DNA of 64,000 nt from Paenibacillus sp. FSL R7-0204. GTDB lineage: Bacteria > Bacillota > Bacilli > Paenibacillales > Paenibacillaceae. The stretch covers positions 6,200,001-6,264,000 of the forward strand of contig NZ_JBBOCA010000001.1 in NCBI RefSeq assembly GCF_038002225.1, written 5' to 3'. Under the pieces are notes generated by a model. It did not search any database, was not told the DNA's origin, and worked only from the letters and a program-made list of their open reading frames with translations. The stretch's first letter is position 1. Each line of letters starts with the position of its first letter. The position numbers and the translations under genes are program-made. Below are positions 48,733-58,300 of this stretch, piece by piece.

Positions 48733-49815
48733 CTAGGCTTTGCGGATAGCGGCTACAATCAGGTCACCCATCTCTGTGGTGCTGATCGCCTTGCTCTTAT
48801 CAACTGCGATATCGCTCGTCCGGTGACCGGCATCCAGTACCTCCGCAACTGCGGCTTCAATGGCAGCGGCTGCATTCTCGTAGCCGAAGGTCATGCGGAA
48901 CATCAGTGCAAGCGACAGGATCGTAGCGATCGGGTTCGCCAGCCCTTGTCCGGCAATGTCAGGCGCCGAGCCGTGAACCGGCTCATAGAGGCCGTAGCTG
49001 CCTTCTCCCAGTGAAGCGGAGGCCAGCATGCCAATCGAGCCGGTCAGCATCGCTGCTTCATCGCTCAGGATATCTCCGAACATATTCTCGGTCACGATAA
49101 CATCGAAGCTCGCAGGACGGCGCAGCAGCTGCATCGCACAGTTATCCACCAGCACGTGCTCAACCTCAACCTGCGGATATTCCGGCGCCACTCTGTTCAC
49201 CACTTCACGCCACAAACGGGAGGTCTCCAGTACATTGGCTTTGTCTACACTCGCCAGCTTACCCCGGCGCTTCCCGGCAATCTCGAACGCCTGGCGTACA
49301 ATCCGCTCAACCTCCATGACATTATAGACACAAGTGTCTACCGCTTCTTCTCCATGCTCGCCTTGACGGCGCAGCTTGTCCCCGAAGTAAATCCCGCCTG
49401 TCAATTCACGTACGACCATCAGGTCCGTTCCTTCCAGTACCTCGGGCTTCAGCGTCGAAGCATCCTTCAGACAATCGAAGACCACCGCCGGGCGCAGATT
49501 GGAGAATAGGCCAAGCGCCTTGCGGATACCCAGCAGTCCGGTCTCCGGACGCAGTTCCTTCGGATTGTTATCCCACTTCGGTCCGCCTACGGCTCCAAGC
49601 AATACAGCATCGGCGCTGCGGCAGATTTCCAGCGTATCCTCAGGCAGCGGAGTTCCGCGTTCATCAATGGCGATTCCGCCGAACAGGGCGTGCTCCGTTT
49701 CAAATGTATACCCAAACAGCTCTTCCGTTCTTTTCAATACCTTTTCCGCTTCTGCCACAACTTCAGGTCCGATGCCGTCCCCGGCAATTACGGCGATTTT
49801 TTTGACCTCGCTCAT
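48733..49815 (-). CDS. leuB: 3-isopropylmalate dehydrogenase
   Basis: The enzyme oxidises and decarboxylates 3-isopropylmalate in leucine synthesis, using NAD. The 360-residue chain has the opening [18 protein letters not shown], the substrate-binding [11 protein letters not shown], and the NAD/metal motif [36 protein letters not shown] also matches. ATG at 49815 with AAGGAG 8 bases upstream. The GTG at 49824 overlaps that site. It stands apart from leuA by some 10 kb, and leuCD are not in the window. Confidence 0.95.
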   Translation of the reverse strand: MSEVKKIAVIAGDGIGPEVVAEAEKVLKRTEELFGYTFETEHALFGGIAIDERGTPLPEDTLEICRSADAVLLGAVGGPKWDNNPKELRPETGLLGIRKALGLFSNLRPAVVFDCLKDASTLKPEVLEGTDLMVVRELTGGIYFGDKLRRQGEHGEEAVDTCVYNVMEVERIVRQAFEIAGKRRGKLASVDKANVLETSRLWREVVNRVAPEYPQVEVEHVLVDNCAMQLLRRPASFDVIVTENMFGDILSDEAAMLTGSIGMLASASLGEGSYGLYEPVHGSAPDIAGQGLANPIATILSLALMFRMTFGYENAAAAIEAAVAEVLDAGHRTSDIAVDKSKAISTTEMGDLIVAAIRKA

Positions 49816-50042
49816 TCCTGTCACTCCTTAGGTAGTCCTGCTGGTCGCAGACATAGTTCTTCTGTATATTGTTGTATCATAACGAAGGACAAAGGACAAA
49901 GATATAGATTCTATCACGTTCATAGATATAGCCTATAAGTGAAACGGAGCGTGAATTTGCCCTTGTCCCGCCAAGTGATTACAATTAATGGGTAGGTGAA
50001 ATTATCGGATCTCTAATCATATGGAAGAGGAGTGATCTTAAG

Positions 50043-51023
50043 ATGCAATACGCGAAGCTTGGCAAGTCTGGTATGAAGGTAAGCCGCCTCTGTCTGGGAA
50101 CGATGAACTTCGGTCCCATCACCGACGAGAAAGAAGCCTTCCGGATTATGGATGCGGCGCTGGACGCGGGAGTCCAGTTTTTTGATACCGCCAATGTGTA
50201 TGGCTGGGGTGAGAACTCGGGTCTGACCGAGACTATTATCGGCCGCTGGTTCAAGCAGGGCGGCGGACGCCGTGAGAAGGTTGTCCTGGCGACCAAGGTC
50301 TACGGGGCGATGAGTGACAAGCTGGATGGACCCAATGATGAAGGCGGACTCTCCTCCTACATTATCCGACGCCATCTGGAGGGCTCCCTGCAGCGTCTGC
50401 AGACCGATCACATCGAACTCTACCAGATGCACCATATCGACCGTAACGTGTCCTGGGACGAGCTGTGGGGCGCCTTTGAGCTTGCGGTCAGCCAAGGCAA
50501 GATCGGCTACACCGGCTCCAGTAACTTTGCCGGCTGGGATATTGCCGTTGCCCAGCAGGAAGCTAAGGCCCACGGGTTCCTCGGACTGGTATCCGAGCAG
50601 CATAAATACAGCCTGACCTGCCGTCTGCCGGAGCTTGAAGTTCTGCCTGCGGCGCAGCATCTGGGCCTTGGCATTATTCCGTGGAGTCCGCTTGACGGAG
50701 GGCTGCTTGGCCGCAATGCGCTGAAGAAGATTGAGGGCAGCCGCAGTGGCGGCAACGCGGAGCGTGTGGAGCAGCACAAGAAGCAGCTAGAGGCCTTTGC
50801 GGAGCTAAGCCTGGAGCTGGGCGAGCCGCAGGATAATATCGCTCTGGCCTGGCTGCTGACGAATTCTGCCGTCACAGCTCCGATCATTGGACCGCGTACG
50901 CTGGAGCAATTCGAGAGCGCGCTGCGCAGCCTGGAGGTCGTTCTGGACGAATCCGTGCTGAAGCGTCTGGATGAGATTTTCCCCGGACCCGGCGGTGCCG
51001 CTCCGAAGGCTTATGCATGGTAA
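50043..51023 (+). CDS. Aldo/keto reductase
   Basis: The 326-residue TIM-barrel oxidoreductase uses NADPH to reduce carbonyls. The catalytic tetrad is visible: Asp in FFDTANVYG with Tyr four residues later, Lys in LATKVYG, and His in LYQMHHIDRN. The C-terminal cofactor region is IIGPRTLEQFESAL. It is closest in wording to the YajO/Tas-like AKR group. GAGGAGTGATCTTAAG precedes the ATG. It is monocistronic and divergent from leuB. The physiological substrate is unknown. Confidence 0.9.
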   Translation: MQYAKLGKSGMKVSRLCLGTMNFGPITDEKEAFRIMDAALDAGVQFFDTANVYGWGENSGLTETIIGRWFKQGGGRREKVVLATKVYGAMSDKLDGPNDEGGLSSYIIRRHLEGSLQRLQTDHIELYQMHHIDRNVSWDELWGAFELAVSQGKIGYTGSSNFAGWDIAVAQQEAKAHGFLGLVSEQHKYSLTCRLPELEVLPAAQHLGLGIIPWSPLDGGLLGRNALKKIEGSRSGGNAERVEQHKKQLEAFAELSLELGEPQDNIALAWLLTNSAVTAPIIGPRTLEQFESALRSLEVVLDESVLKRLDEIFPGPGGAAPKAYAW

Positions 51024-51081
51024 TCAAGACTAACTGGCTGCAGCCCGCATAATCTCCCGAAATCATTTCTTCTCTTACAAC

Positions 51082-51126
51082 AAAGAGCTGTTCACCGGCA
51101 TAACGTATCCGGTGAACAGCTCTTTA
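51082..51126. terminator. Bidirectional terminator, aldo/keto reductase / DUF4097 gene
   Basis: A perfect 17-bp stem, AAAGAGCTGTTCACCGG with CCGGTGAACAGCTCTTT, sits between converging genes. Confidence 0.92.
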
Positions 51127-51140
51127 TGCTTCTATGTCTT

Positions 51141-52232
51141 TTATTGCGCCGTATCCACTGTTATAGAACCATTGCTGGTGGACAAGGTGACCTCATGGGT
51201 CCCTTTGCCAAGTACAGCCGTTCCATGGTCCTCATCGCCGCCGCCCCAGTCCACGTTGCCTTTAAGCGATCCGTTACTGGTATCTGCCGTAATCTTGGCA
51301 TCCGTTACCGCCGGAAGACCCAAGACAATCTTGCCGTTGCTGGATTTCAGCTCCCATGCACCCGTGATTGACGAATTGACTGTAATCTTGCCGTTGCTGC
51401 TTCTGGCCGACACAGCGCCGTCAATATTCCCCAGCGTAATCGCACCGTTCGAGCTAACCAGGTCTGCTCCGCCCTGTACATTCTTTACCGTCAGCGTGCC
51501 ATTGCTGCTATGAGCCTTCACACCGCCGGAAACATCATGGATATCCATCGTCCCGTTGCTCGTATCCACATTAATGCCTGCGGCCAGCCCACCGGCTTCG
51601 ATGGAACCGTCACTGGTCTCTACCTGAGCGGCCAGATTCTGCGGAATGCTGACATTCAGATATGGCGCATTGTTGTTGAAGCCGATCTGGATATTGGAGA
51701 GCCAGCCTGAATCTCCCTCAAGCGCCATCACAAGCGTGTCGCCCTCGGTTGTCACTTTCCATTTACGCTCCAGAGCACTTGCTGCTTCATTATCTGTATT
51801 GCCCGGCAGCTCCAGTTTCCCTTCATACGCCAGCGTGTTCCCATCCACACCCTGAAGCTTAACCTTGCCTTGGGGCAGATTAATCCGCAAGTTCTTAATA
51901 TCCTGCTGCACTTCTACCTTCCCGTCCACCGGCACCAGCTTGGTATTGCCGAAGATACTGCTCAGCGATCCTCCGGCCAACACCGTCTGTGCCCCGCTTG
52001 CCGCGATGAGCACAATGATCAGCAAAATGGCCCAGCCGCTTACCCGGCTTTTGACATCCGATTTAATGAAGAGCCTAAGCAGCATCTCCAGGCCGAACAG
52101 GATAAGCAGGGCCGGCCAGATATAGCCCAGCACATCGTACGTGATTACACCATACTGAGCCATGACTACAATAACTCCTACTATTATGCACCCTATTGCG
52201 GCGGTAAAGCTGCCGATCTTCCATCTCCCCAT
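51141..52232 (-). CDS. Membrane-anchored DUF4097 beta-helix protein (LiaF-like N-terminus)
   Basis: The N-terminus has three membrane segments (FTAAIGCIIVGVIVVMAQYG; YIWPALLILFGLEMLL; WAILLIIVLIAASGA), like the LiaI-LiaF transmembrane region. The exterior part, about 110-363, is a DUF4097 beta-helix of SSNGxI rungs (HSSNGTLTV, SSNGAITLG, RSSNGKITV, KSSNGKIVLG). Such proteins sense or buffer envelope stress and are often encoded with ECF sigma/anti-sigma pairs, as here. It is the last gene of a four-gene minus-strand set. GGGGAATTGAAAG precedes the ATG. Confidence 0.85.
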   Translation of the reverse strand: MGRWKIGSFTAAIGCIIVGVIVVMAQYGVITYDVLGYIWPALLILFGLEMLLRLFIKSDVKSRVSGWAILLIIVLIAASGAQTVLAGGSLSSIFGNTKLVPVDGKVEVQQDIKNLRINLPQGKVKLQGVDGNTLAYEGKLELPGNTDNEAASALERKWKVTTEGDTLVMALEGDSGWLSNIQIGFNNNAPYLNVSIPQNLAAQVETSDGSIEAGGLAAGINVDTSNGTMDIHDVSGGVKAHSSNGTLTVKNVQGGADLVSSNGAITLGNIDGAVSARSSNGKITVNSSITGAWELKSSNGKIVLGLPAVTDAKITADTSNGSLKGNVDWGGGDEDHGTAVLGKGTHEVTLSTSNGSITVDTAQ

Positions 52233-52251
52233 CTTTCAATTCCCCATTTCA

Positions 52252-52749
52252 CTATACTTTTGAATTATTCTTCAGCATCCTGAATCCATACCCGATCAAA
52301 GCAAGCGACAGCAGAATCGCTCCGATGTTCATATCGTTCAGAATCTCCCACAGAGCTGGAAATGCAGTGATGAGCAGCAGCAGGATGCCCGCGATAACAC
52401 ACCCTATACCGACCCATACCGGATTCACATCATCATGCGGATACATCGGGGGTGCAGACATGCCCATCGACCAAGGCGCTCCAAAGCTATCCGGATGGAA
52501 CATCATCCGCTCATGCTCGGCAGCCGACACCTTCATCCAAGCCGCCTTTTGCAGCGCATCGAATAATTGATAGAACCAAAGCGCAGCAAGCGCGAACGGA
52601 AACACTGTGGGCATGGACGGAATGAATATAATGCAGAGCGATGCTCCAATCATATACTCCAGACCCATTTTTTTAAAGCCCAGATACATGTGGCCCAGTC
52701 CCGGAACCATGGCCAGGAGAAACGTGAGCCAGCGTCTTTTCTTAATCAT
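52252..52749 (-). CDS. Small multi-pass membrane protein (TM2-like)
   Basis: This 165-residue protein has a first hairpin with the TM2-like signature (LAMVPGLGHMYLGFKKMGLE), a further segment around FPFALAALWFYQLFDAL, a polar Met/Pro-rich loop (HPDSFGAPWSMGMSAPPMYP), and two C-terminal segments. GGGAGG lies 7 bases before the ATG. It sits between the anti-sigma and DUF4097 genes with short gaps, so it is probably part of the same envelope-related operon. The function is unknown. Confidence 0.8.
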   Translation of the reverse strand: MIKKRRWLTFLLAMVPGLGHMYLGFKKMGLEYMIGASLCIIFIPSMPTVFPFALAALWFYQLFDALQKAAWMKVSAAEHERMMFHPDSFGAPWSMGMSAPPMYPHDDVNPVWVGIGCVIAGILLLLITAFPALWEILNDMNIGAILLSLALIGYGFRMLKNNSKV

Positions 52750-52810
52750 ATGTTACCCTCCCAAAAGTTTTGTTGAAATAAATTAGATAACCGGCGAAGC
52801 CGCTATGGAT

Positions 52811-53281
52811 TTATTTATGGTTACCTTGCGGGCCGAACCAGGAGCTGACCGATGTGGACATATGCCCGTTGATTTCAGTGATGCCATAGGCCAAATTCTC
52901 AAATACGCCAAGCTGCAGCAGGATAAACGTCAGGCCAACCGCCACACCGTAATGCATCCAGGAGGTTCCCCGGGTCGTGCGCCGTCTGGTCATGGTGGAT
53001 TTCACGATCCGTTCTCTGCGCCCGTTCTCCAGCTGGCCGATCCTTGCCATAACATCCCCGGTCAAATCAGGGAAGTCATGCGGCAACACGGGCTCCTGCC
53101 CGTTAAGATCAAGCCCGGCTTCCATATCGCTCCACATCGCCGCAAGCTCGCGCGCCTCCTCCAGCCATTCCGCGCAGCCGGGACAGGTCAGGGTATGCAG
53201 ATAGATGGCCTGCTGGGCCTCTGGTGACAACTGTCCATCTATATAATGCGGCATCCACTCTTTTACTGTTGAACAATTCAT
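52811..53281 (-). CDS. Zinc-finger anti-sigma factor
   Basis: The N-terminal cytoplasmic domain has the zf-HC2/ZAS motif: YIDGQLSPEAQQAIYLHTLT, then CPGC, giving His-x3-Cys-x2-Cys. One membrane helix follows at about 115-135 (YGVAVGLTFILLQLGVF), and a short outer tail. It would hold the preceding ECF sigma factor inactive until a signal arrives. I chose the ATG at 53281, which overlaps the sigma stop as ATGA and lies 7 bases after GGAGG. The ATG at 53287 abuts that site. RsiW-like in layout. Confidence 0.87.
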   Translation of the reverse strand: MNCSTVKEWMPHYIDGQLSPEAQQAIYLHTLTCPGCAEWLEEARELAAMWSDMEAGLDLNGQEPVLPHDFPDLTGDVMARIGQLENGRRERIVKSTMTRRRTTRGTSWMHYGVAVGLTFILLQLGVFENLAYGITEINGHMSTSVSSWFGPQGNHK

Positions 53282-53820
53282 CGCCATTCCTCCCCGCTTT
53301 TGCGCATCATCTGTCTGGCCCGATAGAGCTGCGATTCAACCGTTTTAACCGAAATTCCTTTTTGCTGCGCTATCTCCTGATACGAGTGTCGCTGAAAATA
53401 GTACAGCTGCACAACCGACCGGTACGGTTCCGCCAGACTATCCAGGTTCTCACCCAGCTCACGGGAAGCCTCCTTGCGAAGCACTGCCTGTTCAGGTGTC
53501 TGCGAAGTCACCCAGTCATTCTCCGTGTAATCTGCTGCGCTCCGGTGCCGCCATTCCCGGTCATTGGCACGTTTCCAGTCCAGACAGGTGCGGTAAGCAA
53601 TCCGGTACAGCCAGGTGGAGAAGGAAGACTGTCCTCTGAAGGTGGGAAGGGCTTTATAGGCTTTGATGAAGACTTCCTGAGCCATATCCTTGGCAGACTC
53701 GGCTTCTCCTGTAATTTTGATGCATACACTATATACCATGCCTTGATAACGGGTCACCAGATTCCCGAAGGTCTGATGCTCCCCGCTTAGCACAGCATTG
53801 ATCCACTCCGTCTCTTCCAA
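53278..53820 (-). CDS. ECF RNA polymerase sigma factor (SigW-like)
   Basis: The 180-residue sigma factor has region 2 (YQGMVYSVCIKITG; DMAQEVFIKAYKALPTF; STWLYRIAYRTCLDWKR) for -10 recognition and region 4 (LAEPYRSVVQLYYFQRHSYQ; EIAQQKGISVKTVESQLYRA) for -35 recognition, joined by a short linker. TTG start with AAGGAGGG about 10 bases upstream. It is coupled to the anti-sigma gene by ATGA overlap. It probably controls its own operon and other envelope genes. Confidence 0.92.
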   Translation of the reverse strand: MEETEWINAVLSGEHQTFGNLVTRYQGMVYSVCIKITGEAESAKDMAQEVFIKAYKALPTFRGQSSFSTWLYRIAYRTCLDWKRANDREWRHRSAADYTENDWVTSQTPEQAVLRKEASRELGENLDSLAEPYRSVVQLYYFQRHSYQEIAQQKGISVKTVESQLYRARQMMRKSGEEWR

Positions 53821-54030
53821 GTCTTTCTTCCCTCCTTCAGCTACATAACGTTAGACGCCTGGCTTTAAGGTTCCCCTGCATGGTTTTCTAAATTATTTTA
53901 GAATAGCAGCATTTCTATTCAAAAATCAGCCTCAAGCAAGCTCAGAGGGAGGATAACCATCATCCTTGTCGAATTATCCTTAAACAGCCAATGACAAGAC
54001 AACATTCCTTAATGAAGTGGTGGGATAGAT

Positions 54031-55179
54031 ATGATTCAGGCCTTGCTGGTTGATGATGAACGGCTTGCTCTTATGAAGCTGAAAATGATGCTGGAAGAAC
54101 TGACAACTATAAATGTAATCGCTACTTATACTGATCCTTCCGAGGCGGTCAATGCAGCGCCGCTGCTACGTCCTGATGTGATTTTCCTCGACATTGATAT
54201 GCCTGAGATGAATGGCGTCCAGGCTGCGGAGGCCATGCAAAAGCTGTGCCCGCAGGCAAGCATCGTATTTGTGACTGCCCATAACAGCTACGCCATCGAG
54301 GCGTTCGAGCTTTATGCGCTTGACTATGTTCTTAAGCCTGTACAGCGGGGCCGTCTGTTGAAGACCATTGAACGGCTGGAGGAACGTGTCAGCCGGGCAC
54401 AGGAGGATTCCCGCAAGCCTGCGCAGACGGTCATGATCCGCAGCTTCCAGTCCTTAAGATTCGAACGCAGCGGCCAGCCGCTGCCCAATATCCGCTGGCG
54501 CACCACCAAAGCACAGGAATTATTTGCTTATTTATTTCACAACCGCAACCGGTTCGTAAGCAAAGATACCTTAACCGATCTGCTGTGGCCCGATTTCAAT
54601 CTTAAGAAAGCCTCCACTCATCTTTATACAACGATTTATCAGGTTCGGCAATGCCTGAAGCAGGCAGAGATTGATCTGCAGATCAGCAATGCCAGCGGGG
54701 GAGAAGGCTACACCCTGGAGACCGGCAGCCTGCTGATAGACAGCTACGAATGGGAGAAGGGCATTCTGACTCAAGATGCCATCAATAAGGACAACTATGA
54801 GGAGCACCAGCGGTTGTTCGATTTCTATTCGGGCGACTATCTGAACGATTACGATTACCTCTGGGCTGAAGGGGAACGGCAGCGTCTGCGGACCATCTGG
54901 CTGCATCACGCAATGAATATCGCCGAATTCTATGTCAGCAGCGGCCGGATACCGGAAGCGGTAACCGTGTACCAGAGGGTGGTGCAGCTTCAGCCTTATT
55001 TTGAACAGGGGCATCTCGGGCTGATGAAGGTCTACGACAGCATTGGGGAGCGTTCAGCGGTAGAGGAGCAATATCATACTCTGACGGCATTACTGAAGCG
55101 GGAGCTCGGTGTGAAGCCTCCTGCGAGTATTAAGCGCTGGTATGAGGAATGGAAGCATCTTAACCTCAGAAGTATGTGA
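54031..55179 (+). CDS. Response regulator with BTAD/SARP-type output domain (orphan)
   Basis: Residues 1-120 are a receiver domain: acidic pair VDDER, phosphorylated Asp in DVIFLDIDMPEMNG, Thr in VFVTAH and Lys in YVLKPV. Residues 140-225 form an OmpR-like winged helix (TTKAQELFAYLFHNRNRFVS; LTDLLWPDF). About 245-375 is a bacterial transcriptional activator (BTAD) repeat domain. The architecture is well known in Paenibacillus and Clostridium. No sensor kinase lies beside it. GTGGTGGGATAG is a weak ribosome site before the ATG. It is divergent from the sigma operon. Confidence 0.9.
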   Translation: MIQALLVDDERLALMKLKMMLEELTTINVIATYTDPSEAVNAAPLLRPDVIFLDIDMPEMNGVQAAEAMQKLCPQASIVFVTAHNSYAIEAFELYALDYVLKPVQRGRLLKTIERLEERVSRAQEDSRKPAQTVMIRSFQSLRFERSGQPLPNIRWRTTKAQELFAYLFHNRNRFVSKDTLTDLLWPDFNLKKASTHLYTTIYQVRQCLKQAEIDLQISNASGGEGYTLETGSLLIDSYEWEKGILTQDAINKDNYEEHQRLFDFYSGDYLNDYDYLWAEGERQRLRTIWLHHAMNIAEFYVSSGRIPEAVTVYQRVVQLQPYFEQGHLGLMKVYDSIGERSAVEEQYHTLTALLKRELGVKPPASIKRWYEEWKHLNLRSM

Positions 55180-55192
55180 TTCTCCGTGAATA

Positions 55193-55234
55193 GAAACGGC
55201 AATGCTGACCTTTCAGGGGACGGTATTATTTCAG
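55193..55234. repeat. Nested palindromic repeat element, diverged copy 2
   Basis: The 42 bases align without gaps to 47775-47816. By my count 32 positions agree, including GAAACGG at the start, GGACGG in the middle and TTTCAG at the end. The inner palindrome has decayed, so this is probably an older copy. Confidence 0.55.
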
Positions 55235-55255
55235 AGACTTTATATTTGTAACAGC

Positions 55256-55288
55256 AAAGACACCCGCAGCAGGCTGCGGGTGTCTTTG
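55256..55288. terminator. Bidirectional terminator, response regulator / adhesin
   Basis: A perfect stem AAAGACACCCGCAG with CTGCGGGTGTCTTT around CAGG lies between converging genes. Confidence 0.92.
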
Positions 55289-55334
55289 TCTATACTGCCT
55301 TATTAGCTGTTAATGCTTGATAAGTTGTACTCTC

Positions 55335-58300
55335 CTACATTTTCTTGCGGGCATTGAATCTTCTGGACAGTACAAGTCCCAGAATGATCAATCCGCCGCC
55401 AGTCAGATACAGCGGGAGAGGACTTTCTTCACCGGTCTGAGGAAGCTTGCCGGGAAGTCCGCTGTTGTTGCCTTTGTCAGTTGGTTGTGTAACCGTACCC
55501 TTAGGCACTTCATCGACTCCAACTTCAATTGTAATCTCTTCCTCATTGCCGTCTTCATCTGTAACGACAATCGTGAATTTATCCTTGCCGGTGTAGCCTG
55601 GATCTGGAGTATACGTCCATTTGCCATCCGGTGTAATAGTTACCGTACCATGCGCCGGCTCTTCGCCGATGCTAGGGATACCTCCCAGCGGGATCTCGCC
55701 GTCAATAGGCACTTCCTCAATCGTAGTCACCTGTGTGGCTTGCGGCGTTGGAGTGCTGACCGTTCCAGGCTGAGCCGGTGTTGCTGCTGGCGTTACCTGT
55801 GGCGTAGCTGTTACTCCTGGCGTACTGGAAGCAGCCGGAGTTGCCGTTGGTGCTGGCGTTACCGATGGTGTCGGCGTTGGTGTACCGATAACTCCAGGAA
55901 TGCTTGATGGTCCAGGTGTCGGTGTGTAATATACCGGCGGTGATGTTGGTACTGGTGTTGCTGTTGGTTCTGTAACTGGCGTCGGTGTTGCTGTTGGTGT
56001 CACCGGCGTTGGTGTCGGTGTCGATTCTGTAGGCGGTGTGGTTACCTTTTGGTTAGTAATTGGCAACAGCACCTTTTGCACGCCGGAATCAATCGTTACA
56101 GGATGCTCTGTATCGCTCAGAACATAACCTTCCGGAGCTGTAATTTCCTTCAGAATATAATTCCCCAGCTTCAGCGATGTGAATACCAGTTCACCATTTG
56201 CATCGGTTTTTCCGCTTACTACCAATTTCTTGGCGGAATCATACAGTCCGAACTCTGCTCCTGCAAGCTTCTTGTTCGTATCCTCCCCAGCAACCTTCGT
56301 TACTTTGAGCGAGCCGAGGATTTCAACCGGAATCAGTTTGTTCGTAATTGGTGCGAGTACCTTCTGTACGCCGGAATCAATCGTTACAGTATGCTCTGTC
56401 GCCTCCAGCACATAACCGGCAGGGGCAGTAAGCTCCTTCAGTGTGTAGGTTCCGAGCTTCAGCGATTTGAATTCCAATACGCCGTCAGCGTCTGTTTTTC
56501 CGCTTGTCACAAGCTTCTTAGTGGAATCATACAATCCGAACTCTGCATCTTTCAGCTTCTTGCCCGCATCCTCTTGCGCTACCTTAGTCAACTTCAGCGA
56601 TCCGAAGACTTCGGCCGGAATAAGTGCATTAGTCACTGTAACAGTTTTCTCTTGATTGGGATCAATGGTAACATTAATGGCTTTGGTATCCAGGACATAA
56701 CCGGCAGGGGCGGTTTTCTCTTTCAGGGTATACTCCCCGCCTTTAAGCTTAGTGAATACCAACTCACCGTTGCCATCAGTTGTTTTCAAACTCACTAGTG
56801 CACCCTTGGAGTCGAATAGTTCGAACACTGCGCCTTCAAGTTTCTTCTTGGAATCATTCACATCCAACTTGGTCAGCTTAAGTGAACCGAAGAAGTCATT
56901 CTTGACGGTAAGCTGCACAGGCGTGGACGAATTAATCGTTACTTTATGCTCGGTGCTGTCCAGCGCGTAACCTGCCGGAGCTTTGGTTTCTTTCAGAACA
57001 TATTTACCAGCCTTAAGATTTGTAAAAGTCAGGGTTCCGTCTTCTGCAGAAGTCTGTTTTTGAGTCTCCTTCAGTTCAGTTCCAATCACCCGTGAGAGTG
57101 CGAATTCGGCGCCTTCAAGCTTTTCATCGCCGGTCTGATTGGTTTTGGTAACATTTAGCGAGCCAGTAACGCCGCTTCCTGTACCGGAAGTGTCAACAAT
57201 TTTAATACTTTTCTCAGATGTAATAGGTTTTGTAATCTGTTCTACACCATCACCGCTAAACGAGATAGCATTTTTCAGTTGCACATTATTTCCTGCCTCA
57301 GTCACAACGGACTTATAAGTCAGAATATATGGTTTACTGATCGGGTTCGGGTTAATGAAGGCAAGCTCGAAGCTTTCTTTACCATCTTTGTCGGTTTTGA
57401 AGGTAAGGGTGTAATCAACATCCTTCTTCAATTCATTCCCAGACGTAGGATCTACTGCTTCCCCGCTCTGATTCACTGTAGTCACGTAGAGATGGAAGCT
57501 GTCCGGCAGCAGCACCTGATTCGTGCTAGGATTATCTACCAGTTTTACGTTTTTGACAATGGACTGGTTGGCGTTGATGACCACTTTCCAGTTCAGAAGA
57601 GTCTGATCATCTTTATCGCGTGTAAAATCTTTAGCTACATATTCGCCGCCCTTAGGAACCGTTACTGTTACTTCCAAGGGCTCTGATACAGCCTTGTTAT
57701 CCTTATCGTATAAAGTGGCTTTATTTGTAACTGTACCTTGATTGACATCACTCCCAATGAACTCTGTACTGAAGACCACATAGAAGGCATAGTCAACCTC
57801 GTCTTTGAATTTCACTGTGAGTTGCTTGTCTGTGACAGTCAGATCATATTTCGAAGCGTCAATGATAGCACCCTTACTGTGCTCCCCATCTTCTTCATAT
57901 CCCATCTTGTAGACTACTGCAGTTACGCTAGTTGCTTTCTGGCCTACAGGAATCGTATCCACTAGAGTGGCTCCTGCAGCCAATACACGTTTATTATAGT
58001 TGGCCCCAACGGTCCAGGTAAGCTGCTTGGTATTTACATCGTAAGAACCTGTCTTCTTACCGTTGTTTTTAACTTCTTCCCGCGGATCAAAGGTTTTGGT
58101 CGATGTCAGCGGTTTATTCGTTTTATTTTCATCCCATGTAATCGAAGCTGTGTTACTGAACTCCTTCATACCATCAATCAACTTATAAAAATCAAACTTT
58201 GTGGTGTAAGTAATCGTGTAGGCTTCATTAATCGGATTTTTAAATTCGATTTTAAAACCATCGCCCTTACTGAAATCTTCAGTACCAACCTTAGTAATGA

